The notes: a model not told the origin generated them from the letters alone. Shown: positions 32,541 to 44,662, numbered from the stretch's first letter. The stretch: 64,000 nucleotides of DNA from Cliona cf. orientalis (GCA_963930775.1 OZ005689.1:14694923-14758922), one strand, 5' to 3'. Numbers and translations: made by a program.

Positions 32541-32717
32541 CTTCCATAATTTGAACTAGGACACATCGACAAACTGCACATGCTCCGTATAGTACGCGTA
32601 TATTGGGGTGCCTGGCTTGAGCCGGTAGACGTGGACGTGACCTCCACCTAGACTGAATAGGGAAATCCCCCAGAGTGCGAAATTGCCAAAAGAAAGCGAA
32701 CTGAGAGAGTTGCCATA

Positions 32718-33388
32718 TGTGACCGGATTTGGGAAAACCCTCCGTATGGGATCCGCGCGCGATTCGCGCAAAGGACGTTTTTAGTAGCTCAGGTCCAAAT
32801 TTGTCAAAGTCCAGATTTTGTCATATACATGTCGAACAACCCTTCTTCTAACCGTTCCCGTCTTGTATACGGAGGCTAGTCGTGCTATACGAAGGCGAAA
32901 TAAGCCTTCATTTTGACCCACCTAGTCGGCACAGCCACCGTACACGGAGCCCGTTGCTATGGGCGGTAATTAGAATTCTCTACCTAGATACAGCTAGATT
33001 CATCGATCTACTGTACGTTCGCTCACCTTTTTAGCTTCTTGGGCATCTAAGAACAATCGGCTGTCGTTGTCAACAACGAAATTCAACTCTTGCTCGATCT
33101 TTACGTTCATTTTGAACGGCTCCGCCCAGGTCCATTTAATTGATTTCCGGGTCACGCGTAGTATGCGGAAACGCCATACGCGTGCATAGCAACGCCTTTA
33201 GACCGTAATTTCTCGATTATTGGGGGTGTGGCGTGATCACAAACAAAGCGCTGTATCTCCACAATGAAGCGCGCGATTGGCCTAAGACTTGAACGCGGGT
33301 TAGCTCTATGCTAGAGCTTATCAACCATACATCAAACTCAATTTTCTGAAAAAATCCCATACGGAGGATTTTCCCAAATCCGGTCACA
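32718..33388. mobile_element. 671-bp TIR element, TGTGACC family, copy 2, nested in a repeat
   Basis: Same family as 31194-31853. It interrupts the 32540-33560 repeat at a TA (ttgccaTA|TGTGACC and GGTCACA|TAtatcattgatag). The uninterrupted relatives at 30470 and 51165 support this junction. Confidence 0.88.
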
Positions 33389-33592
33389 TATATCATTGAT
33401 AGTCCACGATTTCTTCTAATACTAGGTTCAAATTCTGGGTCCCAACACCCTGTCATGTGAACTAAACATTTGAAACAGTCTTCACAGTATTTTCATCATA
33501 ATTAAATTTTAATCATAATTATTGGCCAAATTGTATTTTGTTGATTGGGACTCAGGATATTAATAATTATTAACATGTCATTATTTTTTTAG

Positions 33593-36372
33593 GTTTTATC
33601 AGGGACAAGCCATTTGAATTCTTCAGATTTATCTCCAGTATAAAAGAAAAGTATCGAGAAAGGCGTATCAATCGTGAAAAACAGTGGCCCCTTTACCACT
33701 TGAACAAACTGGTGAGGTTAGAATTAGTAGAGAGAAAGAAAGGAGAGGGCTACTCTGCTAAAACACAGAGAAGTAAAGAAGACGAGGGTATCAAACGCAC
33801 TACCCTAGCTTATGGTGACCTCTTTAAGGTGGAGATTGGGAACAGGCGAGTTAGAAAGGTCCTTGTAGAAGGTGATGCTGGCATAGACAAGACCATTCTC
33901 TGTATAGCAGTCTCTGAGGACTGGGCAAATGGAGAGCTATTTCAGCAGTTTGACTTGGTTCTCCTCTTACCACTTCAGATGAAGGCAATAGCCTCAGCAG
34001 ACTCCCTTCCTGACTTGCTCGAGCTACTGCACTCTTATCCAGGTGACTGTGATACAGTAGCTAGGTATTTACAAGAAGAGGAGGGAGAGAGTGTGCTCAT
34101 CATTGTTGATGGATGGGATGAGCTTGGTGAAGCTAAACGACAAAAAGGATCTTTTTTACACCAATTTCTTTTTAGTCATAGACTTCGCCTCATGTCAGTT
34201 ATTGTGACCTCTCGACCTTCTGCCTCTGCTCCACTTCGTGAGCTTCCTGATATTGATAGATTTGTTGAGGTGCGTGGCTTCAGCAAAGAGCACATTCTAG
34301 AGTATATCCGGTCTGAGTTTACCAGTGACCAGGGAAAGGCATATCGTCTCGAAGAGCATTTAGTGTGCAACCCACTAGTTGAGAGTGTGTGCAGTGTTCC
34401 CCTCAACTGTGCCATTGTTTGTCACTTGTGGCGCACTCTTGAGGAAGCCCTTCCCACCACCATGACAGAGGTCTACACTAAGATCATCCTTAATTTGATT
34501 CTTCGGAACATACGTAAATTTGACGCTTACAACTCTGTTTTAAAGCTGCCTAAGTTTGATTCACTCCCTGCAGACTTACAACAGTCATGGTGGCTTCTGT
34601 GTGAGTTTGCTTTTCGGGCATTGGAAAAGGATCAACTTGTCTTTTCTCAAGAAGAGCTAGAGGCATTCTTCCCCGAAGGCTTAGCTTTGGATAAAAGGAT
34701 CCTATGCTTTGGCTTACTACAGTCTGCTGAGTCAGTTGGTGTTGGCATATCTTTCCACTTTCTCCATCTGACCTTCCAGGAATACCTTGCTGCCCTGTAC
34801 CTGACAAGACAGCCAACAGACAAACAGCTTGAGGCCTTTCAGACACACAAGTTATCACGACATCGTTTTAGAATGGTGTGGAGGTTTTTTTTTGGCACTA
34901 ATTCTAATCTTGAGTTCACTGGAGACACATATTCTTTTGTTCAGCAAACGTTGAAATGTGTAGCTGGTGATCCACCCGACCATTTATCTGTTTACCACTG
35001 TGCCTCTGAAGCCCAGAATGTCTTAATTAATAAAATTGTTGCTCAGTATTTAGTCACCGACCCCTTTCATAATACAATTAGCTTTGGTTCTCCTCGCACT
35101 GCTCATGACTGTAGTGCAATACTTTATGTTATTGATAACTTTCAGGAGTGTGGTTATGATTTGGAGATTAACTTTGGTAATGCTAATGAGAACCAACTTG
35201 AAGCACTAATGCACATACTAGCTAGTAAGAAAGGAAAGCTGTGGATTTCTAAATTGGATCTGAGTGGTAGTAGACTAACAGGCTCTAGTCTGCAAAGTGC
35301 AGCACATGATGACGTGTTGGCAAAATTGGAGATCCTTAACCTGGAGGGGTCTCTCACAAGTGGTGCTCACACTAATGCTATGTGGTTAGCTACTCTTTTA
35401 CAAGCTCTTTCAGATCATTGTCCTAACCTGGAGGATCTTAATCTTTCTAACAACAATCTTGGTGTACCTGGAGCATCTGCTCTAGCAAAACTACATGTAA
35501 GTGATCAGTTATATTTGAACAAGACTAATCTTGGTGACGAAGGTTTAACTATTTTGGTTGAGAGTCTCAAAGCTATATCCAGCCTAGAATTGGCCGACAA
35601 TGATATCCATGCCTCTGGTGTTTCATGCTTGGCTGATGCTGTTTGTTCAGGAGGACTTAAGCTAGTTTCAAAGATTTATGGTATGCTTGATCTCAGTGGC
35701 AACCCACTAGGACTTGATGGAACCATAGCTATTGGTAGAATGCTCAGTAGTAGTCACTGTAAGTCACTCAATGTTCACTTGTCCAGGTGTGATCTGACAA
35801 CAGCTGGAGGTGATCTTCCCAGTACTGACTTTATGTCTTGTGAGGCTGTGGGACAACAGCTTTGTCTAATAACTCAAACTAGCACCATAGGCAGGCTTTA
35901 TCTGGATCACAACAGCTTTACAGACAATGGTATTCACATTCTAGCTGGCTTCATACACTTGTGTCCAGGTTTGAATTGTCTCAGTACCAGTGACTGTGGT
36001 ATCACTTCTGATGACCTCATATGGCTTCTTGGTAAACTCAAATGTTCATCTCCTGGTCTTTGTAGTGAGCTAGAAGAATGGTGCCTTCAGGATAATCAAA
36101 TAGACGGCAGAGGTGTGTCTGCTCTAGTAGATCACCTACCACTGTTGCCTCATCTATGGTGTGGTAGATACACAACATTTAATATCAGTAGACTTTCCAA
36201 CAACCCAGTTATACACAATAGTGAGGTGATGGAGAGGCTGAAGGAGGAACTGGCTAGACGTCTAGAGAGATATGAGGAGGAACAGACAAGACTTTGTCGA
36301 GAGTTAGATGAGGAACTATCAAGACTTCAACATGAGATAGAGAAGAAGCTTGAGGTAGAAGTGCATGAAGAG
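33593..36372 (+). CDS. NLR gene, exon 3: NACHT ATPase and leucine-rich repeats
   Basis: Acceptor tttttttag at 33592, donor GAAGAG|gtgagc. The exon continues the frame from exon 2. With all four exons the protein is 1132 residues: DEATH, linker, NACHT, winged-helix-type region, LRRs, C-terminal coiled coil. NACHT motifs: P-loop GDAGIDKT (33871-33894), Walker B LIIVDGWDEL, sensor VIVTSRPSA. LRRs of ribonuclease-inhibitor type follow (KLDLSGSRLTG, LEDLNLSNNNLG, MLDLSGNPLG, RLYLDHNSFTD, WCLQDNQIDG), then a Glu/Arg-rich coiled coil near 36220-36370. NLRs are cytosolic sensors of microbial or danger signals; the ligand is unknown. The P-loop Gly before Lys is Asp here (GAC at 33886-33888), which should weaken nucleotide binding. 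Confidence 0.92.
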
Positions 36373-36677
36373 GTGAGCTGATCTGAATCTATGTACTATA
36401 ACTAGCTACTATGCTTTACTGATTACTCCCCCAGTGAATGATGCATTGTTACATGACATACAAGATGTTCAACACATATAAAAAATACCTGTCCACATTT
36501 AAACAATCGTTGGTTAAAAATATCCATATATGCCATGGAAGTTTTTGACTTGTTTTCTTTTGGTACAGCACATTGCACTGCTCCAAATGTAGTACATCCA
36601 TAGCACCCTTTGTGATTCTCTGCAAGTATGGCTAGGTCTAGATATTGAGGCTAATTTATATGTAATTTATTATAATA

Positions 36678-36816
36678 TGTGACCTGCTCTGAGAAAAGGG
36701 ACCTTAAGAGACATTTTTATGAATATTAAGATTTTAGCATGGATTTTTTCACGTTTCAGCCATTATTGGAAAATGAATATTTATGTGCTAAGGTCCTTTT
36801 CTCAGAGCAGGTCACA
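36678..36816. repeat. 139-bp TGTGACC-family MITE
   Basis: TGTGACCTGCTCTGAGAAAA and its exact complement at the two ends, TA on both flanks, arms about 30 bp. It lies in NLR intron 3. Confidence 0.85.
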
Positions 36817-37124
36817 TATAGCAGAAAACGTTTTAGGGAGAAAATGTTCACAACAAATTTCACTGTTCCAGAGCTATCCGCGAAAAGTTTTCTCCACGAA
36901 ATTTGAGCATGTCCCACCCACCCTATACAATTAATTTAGCATTCCGCGAAAGTTTTCTCCCTCGAATATTTCCCACTGTACGTTATTTTATTTTTCTATG
37001 TACACTTCTTCCCTTTCTAAGAAGAGAAATGTTTTGTCCCAGGAGTATTTTGTAAAATCATTCTAGCAAAAAAAGTCCAACCTATGAAATTCCACGACCT
37101 TAATTGAGTCATTTTTCCCCTCAG

Positions 37125-37292
37125 GCCTCGAGTGGAAGTAACTCTGAACCCCCAGCGAAGAAGCTGAAGACCACACCCCCTGGCCCACCCACACCTGCAC
37201 AAGCAAAGGAAGAGAAAATCTCACACCAAACTCAGCCCCCTACCGAAGACATCGAGACATCAAGAACAGAGACTGGAGGAGGAACTGAGTGA
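37125..37292 (+). CDS. NLR gene, exon 4: C-terminal tail
   Basis: Acceptor cccctcag at 37124, phase 0, as required by the donor at 36373. It encodes a low-complexity Ser/Pro/Lys tail (ASSGSNSEPPAKKLKTTPPG..) and stops at 37290-37292. AKKLK may be a basic nuclear-localisation-like cluster. It is the likely last exon, but a different downstream exon cannot be ruled out. Confidence 0.65.
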   Translation, partial: ASSGSNSEPPAKKLKTTPPGPPTPAQAKEEKISHQTQPPTEDIETSRTETGGGTE

Positions 37293-37731
37293 TGAACCCA
37301 GCCTCTATACTCACAACACAAACAAGGTAAAGCAAACCAACAAAGAGTGAGTATGTCAGTTGTTTAGGGTGTGCAGACCAAACATTCTAAGGAGGAATAC
37401 AGTATATTTTGAGTGGTTATTCCCACCCTACACGCGGGAAACCTTTGTGGGAAAAACTTTCTCAGATCTATAAGAAGGGAGCATTTCACAGAGAAAATTT
37501 TTTGCAGGATGTTAAACCTATTGCATAGATGAGTGTGGCATACCTAAAATTTCATGGAGTGCTGTAAAACTGCAAAACTCATGAAAGTTTTCTCCCTCAG
37601 AAGTTTTTTGCCATACCGGCGGTATAATTATGGCATGTTCATACTAGTAGTAATGGTTGCTATCTTGGTTTGTAACCTCATGATCAAGAGTACATTATAT
37701 GTTCTGTGATGTGGCATCACAAGCTGTACAT

Positions 37732-38520
37732 TACGGTGGCCGAGAGGGACACTGCCGCGGTAGCCCAAGCCACGTTGGGGCCGTCCGAAAGCCGCCGTTG
37801 GCTGCCAAAGAGCCGCCCATCGGCTGCAGCTGGCCGCTGCGGCTCGGCCACGCCCGCCAAAACTTTAAATCATTATTCAGTTCACTAATGGTTAACTGGA
37901 CAACGTTAGGTGCGGTCTAGATCATTGAATTTACTCGGGAAGTCATCCCTCCGCGTATTTGTCAGAAAATAACTAAACACTGCGGTGGGAGTATCGAGAG
38001 GGAAAAGGATTATGTGACATATACCACCCTTTCTTTATCAGTGGTGATCCTTCTCGTGCTTAGCAGAGATTGAAAGTGAACGCTTAAACGTTGCGGTGGG
38101 CGTGGTCTGGTAGTTAGTACTGCGTGTGCATGGACAGAAAGCACGCGGTTAGTAGGCGTGACCAGCAAGCATTTTAGCCCCTGTAGCCAGTATCAATCGA
38201 ATCCAAACGAGGCCGAGTCCGTTTCTTTGTTGTAATTTATCGCCGTTATAACCCACCGTGCCCAGATGGCTATGCATATCGTGCTGACGATGACAAAGAC
38301 AGACCGACAAACTGACCCCTTGCGCGTGCGTGCGGGATAATAGTCTAGTTAACCATTCGTAAGCTAGAGAATCAATTTTCAAACAGATTGGCGGGCGCAG
38401 CTGAGCCGCAGCGGCCAGCCACAGCTGATGGGCGACCCTTTGGCAGCCAACAGCGGCTTTCAAGGCGGGCGGCCCACAGCGGCCTTGGCCGCCGCGGCAG
38501 TGTCCTTCTCGGCCACCGTA
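37732..38520. mobile_element. 789-bp TIR element with GC-rich ends
   Basis: Ends TACGGTGGCCGAGA and the inverse TCTCGGCCACCGTA; the arms are about 150-160 bp and GC-rich (ACTGCCGCGG, GCAGCTGGCC-like). GTACAT is directly repeated at both flanks (37726-37731 and 38521-38526), consistent with a target duplication of at least 6 bp. Frames within it are incidental. Confidence 0.82.
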
Positions 38521-38884
38521 GTACATAATTTGTGAAAACTGTGTGGCCACAAGCCTATGAATAGTATTGACCAGACACTGCAACCACACAGCCCATAGCT
38601 GACATGACATTGTACCACCATTTCACAGCATAGAGCTCTTCTAATAATGCGGTGAAGCACAATAATATCACTCATTAATATTCTTATGCAGTTACAATGA
38701 ACTAGTCGGATCGGAGTTGCATTATCTTCTGAATCAGTCTGGTATTCAAAGTTTGTGGGCAGACATACATGTATGTAATTAATACTTGTGTATGTACTGT
38801 GTTAATGTGGTTTACTATCATTTCCTGTATTCAAGGATGTTTTACTTATAATGTACTTCATATAATGATTTATCCACCATAATA

Positions 38885-40653
38885 TGTGACCTTCCATGAC
38901 AAAACCAACCATATTGCGCTGACAACCGATTTTTAGTTAAGACCACCATTACCAATTACAACCTTTGAACTATTGATCCTGCAAATTTGAAGTCTCTAGC
39001 CCGTGTAGTCATGGAGATATGAGCCAAAATGTACCCGGATTGCCCGTAATAGAAATGTGCAGCAAGCACAATGAAACATTGCTACGTACGTTGCACGCGG
39101 AAGTCCGTATTCTCGCCGTTTATGCAAAGTATGTGGCCACGCCCACTAAGTCAAAGAGCCAGATGGTGGCCAAAACGTTGGAAAGAAAGCAGCAGCCGGC
39201 GTTTCGATGGAAAAGAACAAAAAGATAAGCGTGTCTATAGGTGGTTAGTACACAAAATCGAAGAAAGAAGTGTCTGGAGAGTCTTTTCTGTGTGCAGCTG
39301 CCGTGCTTGCCTACCTGCAACCATGGCAACGGCTCCGTATCATGGACGGTCAATGTTAGCTACACGGCCGACTTCTTTGAGTCATAACTCGGTAAGTATA
39401 GCGTTCTAGAAGCTACGAAGCAGATTTTCGTGTAGAGGAATGATACCTCTACAGTGCTACAGAGCAAGAGAGTAGATTTTTACCACCGTGTGGTTTTTGC
39501 AGTGTTTTGTGGTTAAACTTGCATATATCTTTACTTGATATGATACCCAGTTAGGTCAATGGATGGACTATCTACATATGCAGTGGAAAGCTGATATCAC
39601 CTATATGGCTTCAGCATGCAAGAATGGCCAAAAATTTCCGATTCTTATGTTAGGCACAGTTTCACGGGATTGGATTATAGTTAAGAACCATGATTTAAAT
39701 TGAAGATAGGCACCATCTTGATACATCTTTGTGCCAAATAAGAAGTCTTAACCACAAAAAGTGATGGAGATATTCACCAAAATAGCCTAAAATATGGTCT
39801 ATTTACGTTAGGCACAGAATCTTGCATGAAAGCTTTAGTTAAGAGTCAATATTGTGCCCTATGCATCCTTATGCATTAACAATCCTAGTGTATACGTGGA
39901 ACTGCGAATATGTTGCAGGAAACGCCCAATCCGGAAGCAAATATTTCCGCCGGTTGCTCCAGACGGGTCGAAGTCTGCCTTGATGACGTATGCCCAATGC
40001 ACGTATATACAATAGTGACGTTTACATTGACCACGCCCACTGGCGAGCTAAGAACGAGAGGCAGCGAGAACCGAGCTCTTAGCTTTCAACGCGTGGAGCG
40101 CTTCGCTTCTGAAGCGTTGAAGGGAGGTAAGATAGTAACGATAAGCAGCCTAAAAGCCTTTTTATTGCTCCATAGTATTTTTGTGGGGTTGATAGCTACC
40201 GCTTGACTAGGTGGTCCGACAGTCGCTCGTGCTAGCTACGTATGGTATTACTGTGTAGCAGCAGACATACCAGAGTGATTCTCCACCTTCAGAAACTTAC
40301 CTCAACTCGTCCATAGCCTTCGATCTTGCAATTTTTTATCGTTTGTATTGCTATGTATAGCGCACGTGATACCAGACCAACGTCATCGTTCGTCATACCT
40401 TCTGTTACGGAGCAATGTTTGTTTGATGCTTTGCACACCAGTACTGCAGCTAAAAGTGCTATTTCTACACATTGTAGGTCAAAATAAGTGTGCATGCAAA
40501 GTTAGAAAAAAATCTACTCTTTTGCTCTGTAGCACTGTATTCATCTATGCAAAAAAGTGAAAAATGATAATTATCACCTCGGGCAACTAAATGGGCCTGT
40601 ATCTCAGATTGATATCCAGCGCAATATGGTTAGTTTTGTCGTGGACGGTCACA
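38885..40653. mobile_element. 1.8-kb TGTGACC-family TIR element
   Basis: Left end TGTGACCTTCCATGACAAAA, right end inverted TGTGACCGTCCACGACAAAA. Both go on to AACCATATTGCGCTG (one change). Flanked by TA. Frames inside are short and unrecognised, so it is non-autonomous or heavily decayed. Confidence 0.82.
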
Positions 40654-40791
40654 TATTATTATTATTCTCAAGGTCACAAAATTTACTAATTTCTTGGGTG
40701 ATAATTTCTTATGCAGAAAATTTTTTGGAACAAAATTTATGATGTTACAAATTATTTTAATTTAACTAGTATACTACATCATAACATTGTA

Positions 40792-42088
40792 TTAGTACTC
40801 AGTTCCAGCGAAGGATGATTTTTCCCCGAACCCCTCTGGGGTCATGCTGAGGTACCCCCCATCCACGGGAATATCAGACCCAATCACATAAGACACATCA
40901 TCGGAGAGCAGAAAACTGATAACACTGGCCACCTCAGATGTCTCACAATCATCAAGGCATGTGGAATGACCCCCAGACTGGTGTCGTAAACTTTGGGGAC
41001 CCCGGGTCCCCAATTTTATTATGATTTTGGGGACCCTTCCATGAATTTGGTGACCCCCAGTGTAGTTCGATGTTCACAGTATAACTTAAAGAATCAGTGG
41101 TTGCCATGAGTTTATGGTCAATTTGAAATAGCTAGATGTTTTATGTAAAAGTATAGAAATTGCCATGATTACCTATAATATTATCATGGGAAGATTTTAT
41201 GTGACTTGTTCCTTGGGTTAATCATGGGAATATTTTACGTGACTTGCACCTTGATCTAATCATGGGGACATTTTACGGCACATGTAATGAAAGCCCATTT
41301 GTTAAATGGATTGTGTTTTATATTACTATTTAATATATGGGAAGATTTTAGGTGAGGTCAAAGGTCTCCATGTATGGCAGGATCAAATTTCGATGACATT
41401 AGCCCAGAGTGTCATCTGTTAGCTATTTACCTGGGGAGATGTTACGTGAGATCAAAGTTCACACATAAATCCTCACCTGATTATTGTGTTCTCGGATTCT
41501 ATTATATGGGAAGATTTTACGCTAGTACTTTGACCTTACGTAAAGTCTTCTCATGATCATGTATAGCTGCTACAATCCATTTAACATAATTATGCCCACA
41601 GCCTAACTAGTGACAGTCAAAGGTCTGAGCCCCGCCACTTTGTTGCCTGTTCTCCGCACTTGCTAGAGCTTGCATGATAGCAGTTGTACGAAATTAGGCA
41701 ATGGATACCATGCAGGTTAAGTCATGTGTTGTCTAGTTCATGTCTGCAAATGTATTGCACTGGGGGTCCCTATTTTCATAAGAGGATCCCCAAAATCCTG
41801 TGAAAATGGGGACCCAGGGGTCCCTAAAATATTATGGAAATAGGGACCTGGGTCCCGGCCCATTTTTCTATGAAAATGGGGTCCCGGGGTCCCCAATTTG
41901 GGGGGTCCCTATTTTTATATGACACCGGCTCCCATTTCTCCCTGTCCCCTCCCACTGCCTTGGCAACCTCTGGAGACCACACCCACGCTGGGCTGATCGA
42001 GTTGACACGGATGTTGTCGGTAGAGAGGTCAAGGGCCATGCACTTGGTCATTATCAGGATGGCCCCCTTCGTAGCGGAGTACGTCCAC
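40792..42088 (-). CDS. Short-chain dehydrogenase/reductase, C-terminal exons
   Basis: Exon 42088-41926 (acceptor ataatccag) encodes TYSATKGAILIMTKCMALDL, with the SDR catalytic Y-x-x-x-K, then IRVNSISPAWVWSPEVAK. Exon 40977-40792 encodes CETSEVASVISFLLSDDVSY, then GSDIPVDGGYLSM, and stops at 40794-40792. These are the last three conserved blocks of a classical SDR; the NAD(P)-binding Gly-rich N-terminus was not found upstream on this strand. The intron between them (40978-41925) is a TIR element. The second exon can be read in a neighbouring frame as VWGSFHM before CETSEVAS, which suits the family better. The exon may therefore carry a one-base change, and whether the gene still works is open. 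Substrate unknown. Confidence 0.7.
40978..41925 (-). mobile_element. TIR element acting as (or inserted in place of) an SDR intron
   Basis: Both ends read inward as GTGTC[A/G]TA, then GGGGACCC-rich arms of about 85-170 bp that end near GGGACCCCCAGTG. On the - strand the element begins with the GT donor (GAGCCG|GTGTCA) and finishes GACACCAG|TCTGG, so element ends and splice sites coincide within a few bases. CCGGT at the left and CCAGT at the right look like a 5-bp target duplication with one CpG-type change. The interior has diverged direct repeats of atgggaagattttacgtgac (41160-41560). Confidence 0.7.
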
Positions 42089-43255
42089 CTGGATTATGGA
42101 TGGGGGAGGGGGAACAAGAGAATTTACACTTTTAATATAGCAAGTAGCTAGCTTAATGCTGCAATTAGCATTTTTTAAAATTATTATATGCACGAAATTG
42201 TCACTTCCTACTGATTCGCAAAGTTTTCTCCCTCGAATATTTCCTGCTATAAAATTATGGTTACAGTAGTTTCAGGGTCAAACATGATCACAGTAAGGTT
42301 GATAATAAAGCTATCTGTAAACAAACTCTCGAGCTATGCTTCGATCGAGCAGTGTCTGATCTCGAATACCGTAGACTCTGCATGGTTAATAAGCGCATGC
42401 GCTTATAGCGGTAAACGGAATGACAGTATGCGCTTAATAAAGGATATGCGCTTATATGGCACATAACCACGCCCACAAACGTTTGGGGCACGTGATGGAT
42501 GCGAGGCCCGCTAGCGCTCGCGCTAGCGCTAGCACTAGCGCTCGATCGATCGAGCACTTTAGCGTTTAATACAGTTGCCGCTCAAGATGACGAGTGCTGG
42601 CGATTTGTCGATCTTGCATGATAGCGTTATTCGTGGCCATCATTTCTCCAAAGATACCTGACTCCAAATACTTTCCAGCCGGTCAAGGTCAGGTTCATAG
42701 AACGCCACGCCTATTCAGTGTACGCTACAACTGCCGGAAGTCCATATGTTTATCGGAATTTTATGGTTTGTACAGTACGTATGGGAGATAATGATATGCG
42801 CAAACCGCGCCTGCATACTAAATTAATGTCAACTTTTATGTAACTCCACCAATTTTTCTGTTCGTCCAAGAAGGCTGTTCTTGAGCTCAAAATGTAGCTC
42901 GAAGGTAGTACTAAACAATGGTATACATTTCAAGACCATTAGCTGGCAAACAAGCGAGCTAACAGCGCCTGAGGCATACCACCTCTCACTGTATATGGGT
43001 ATGGTTTTAAGGTACCATTACATTGCGTGGGCGTGAGCGTGAGGATTGGCTAATTCAATTAGCAAATCGTGAAGGGGCGTGGCCAGAGGCCATACGAGTG
43101 CTTTTGGTCGAAGATGGGCGTGTCCAGAATCGGCCAGGGATGATTATGCGCGTGTAATTAGCGACCGGAAGTGGCCCCTGAAGAAAACACCGGTAATTGC
43201 CCACATCAAAGCAAGATCAAAGCATTCTTTCTTAACTATTAACCGCAACGACTTA
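42089..43255. other. No gene recognised; palindromic CTAG-rich run
   Basis: Includes the repeat copy at 42372-42474 and a run of gctagcgctagc-type palindromes (42505-42560) whose Ala/Ser-rich frames are artefacts. Upstream SDR exons would be expected on the - strand, but I could not see any. Confidence 0.5.
42372..42474. repeat. Dispersed repeat, copy 2
   Basis: Mate of 2103-2203. Confidence 0.7.
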
Positions 43256-44365
43256 TTACACACTAAGTAGAAAAAAAAGCATATTTAAATAAATAATCTA
43301 ATTCATGGGGGGGTTGGGAGCACTTGGGGGGATAATTTTTACATGGGCACGCAGAATGGGTCGAAACTAGAGATTTGACGCAGGGGAATTTTGATTCACG
43401 CCTTAGAATTAAAGTTACGGCCCTTTAAAGTTTTCCCATAATATGTTTGTATAGGGAAGCCATGCGTTTGCAATGTTTTCCGCCCACGCGCTACGTGAAA
43501 AATGGGGAATACCCGTGGTGTGCGTTATTTAGAAACTTTCTCAAAATTGGAGTATAGGTTGTTTCCTTGCTTTGTATGGCTCTACTGTGCATCCTAGGTG
43601 TATTAGGCCAAGCTTTGTAGATTCCTTGTTTCCTGTCACCCGCCCGCATCCTTTCTAGGCCACCGCATCTACAATTATTATTGCATTTTCAGGCTTATGA
43701 ATCTCATTAGCAGGTGGCCCTTAATGATATTCATAGAGGAAGCAGTCGTATAATAATTCTGCAGTATTGTGGCCTATGAATAATAATTTTTTAGGCAATA
43801 ATAGATAATAACCGCCCACCCGCATACTCTTGGCATCTTGATGGTGACGGGAAACAAGGATATTATTACTACTGGCCTAATGTGGTTTTCTGGACAATTT
43901 TTTTCTGCTTAGTGTGCACGCTAGCTTGTTACACACTAAGTAAAAAAAAAAAAGATTTAATGTAAATAATGTTTAAGACTCTGGGAAGCTATTCGCGACA
44001 AACTATTCATATGAGCACGCAGAATGACTTGTATCTGGAAATTTCTTGGAAGCGGAATTTTGATTCACACCTTAGAATTAAAGTTACAGCCCTTTAAAGT
44101 TTTCCCATGTTTGTATAGGGAAGCCATATGTTTGCAATGTTTTCCGCCCACGCGCTACGTGAAAAACGGGGAATACCCGTGGTGTGCGTTATTTAGAAAA
44201 TCCTTCAAAATTGGAGTATAGGCTGTTTGCTTGCTTTGTTGGGCTCTACTGTGCATCCTAGGTGTATTATGTGGTTTTCTGGACAATTTTTTTTTGCTTA
44301 GTGTGCCCGCTAGCTTGTTATACACTAAGTAGAAAAAAAAAAAGAATTTATATAATTAATTAATG
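43256..44365. repeat. Second array of the 0.4-kb MITE units
   Basis: Two further units with the same CACACTAAGTAGAAAAA-type borders and core as 4328-5490. The first unit holds an extra block of about 280 bp (43600-43870) absent from the others, itself bounded by gtgtattaggccaa..cttgtttcc and the inverse ggaaacaagg..ggcctaat, so it is probably a nested insertion. Confidence 0.75.
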
Positions 44366-44662
44366 TTTGGGGATAATGTTAAGATGGGTAACACAATGAT
44401 TATTATTATTGCCATACAAATAATATGGTGTGGTATTGTATCATAACTAAAATTACTGACTTGCCGCACGCAATGTATAGCACATTTTGAGTCAATACGA
44501 GTGTTAATACAAGCAAATGACATTGTATAGGCTCACTGTACCCAGCCAAAATCCACCTACCCTCCATACCATGAGGTGGACTCTAGAATGGACGGGTGCT
44601 CATTTGAGCAACATACAAGTTGATGCACGAGTGTGGTACCAGGTCTGGTGGACGCAGTAGTA

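Noticed and set aside
42480-42560. Ala/Ser repeat protein
   Set aside because: Artefact of the gctagcgctagc palindromic run.
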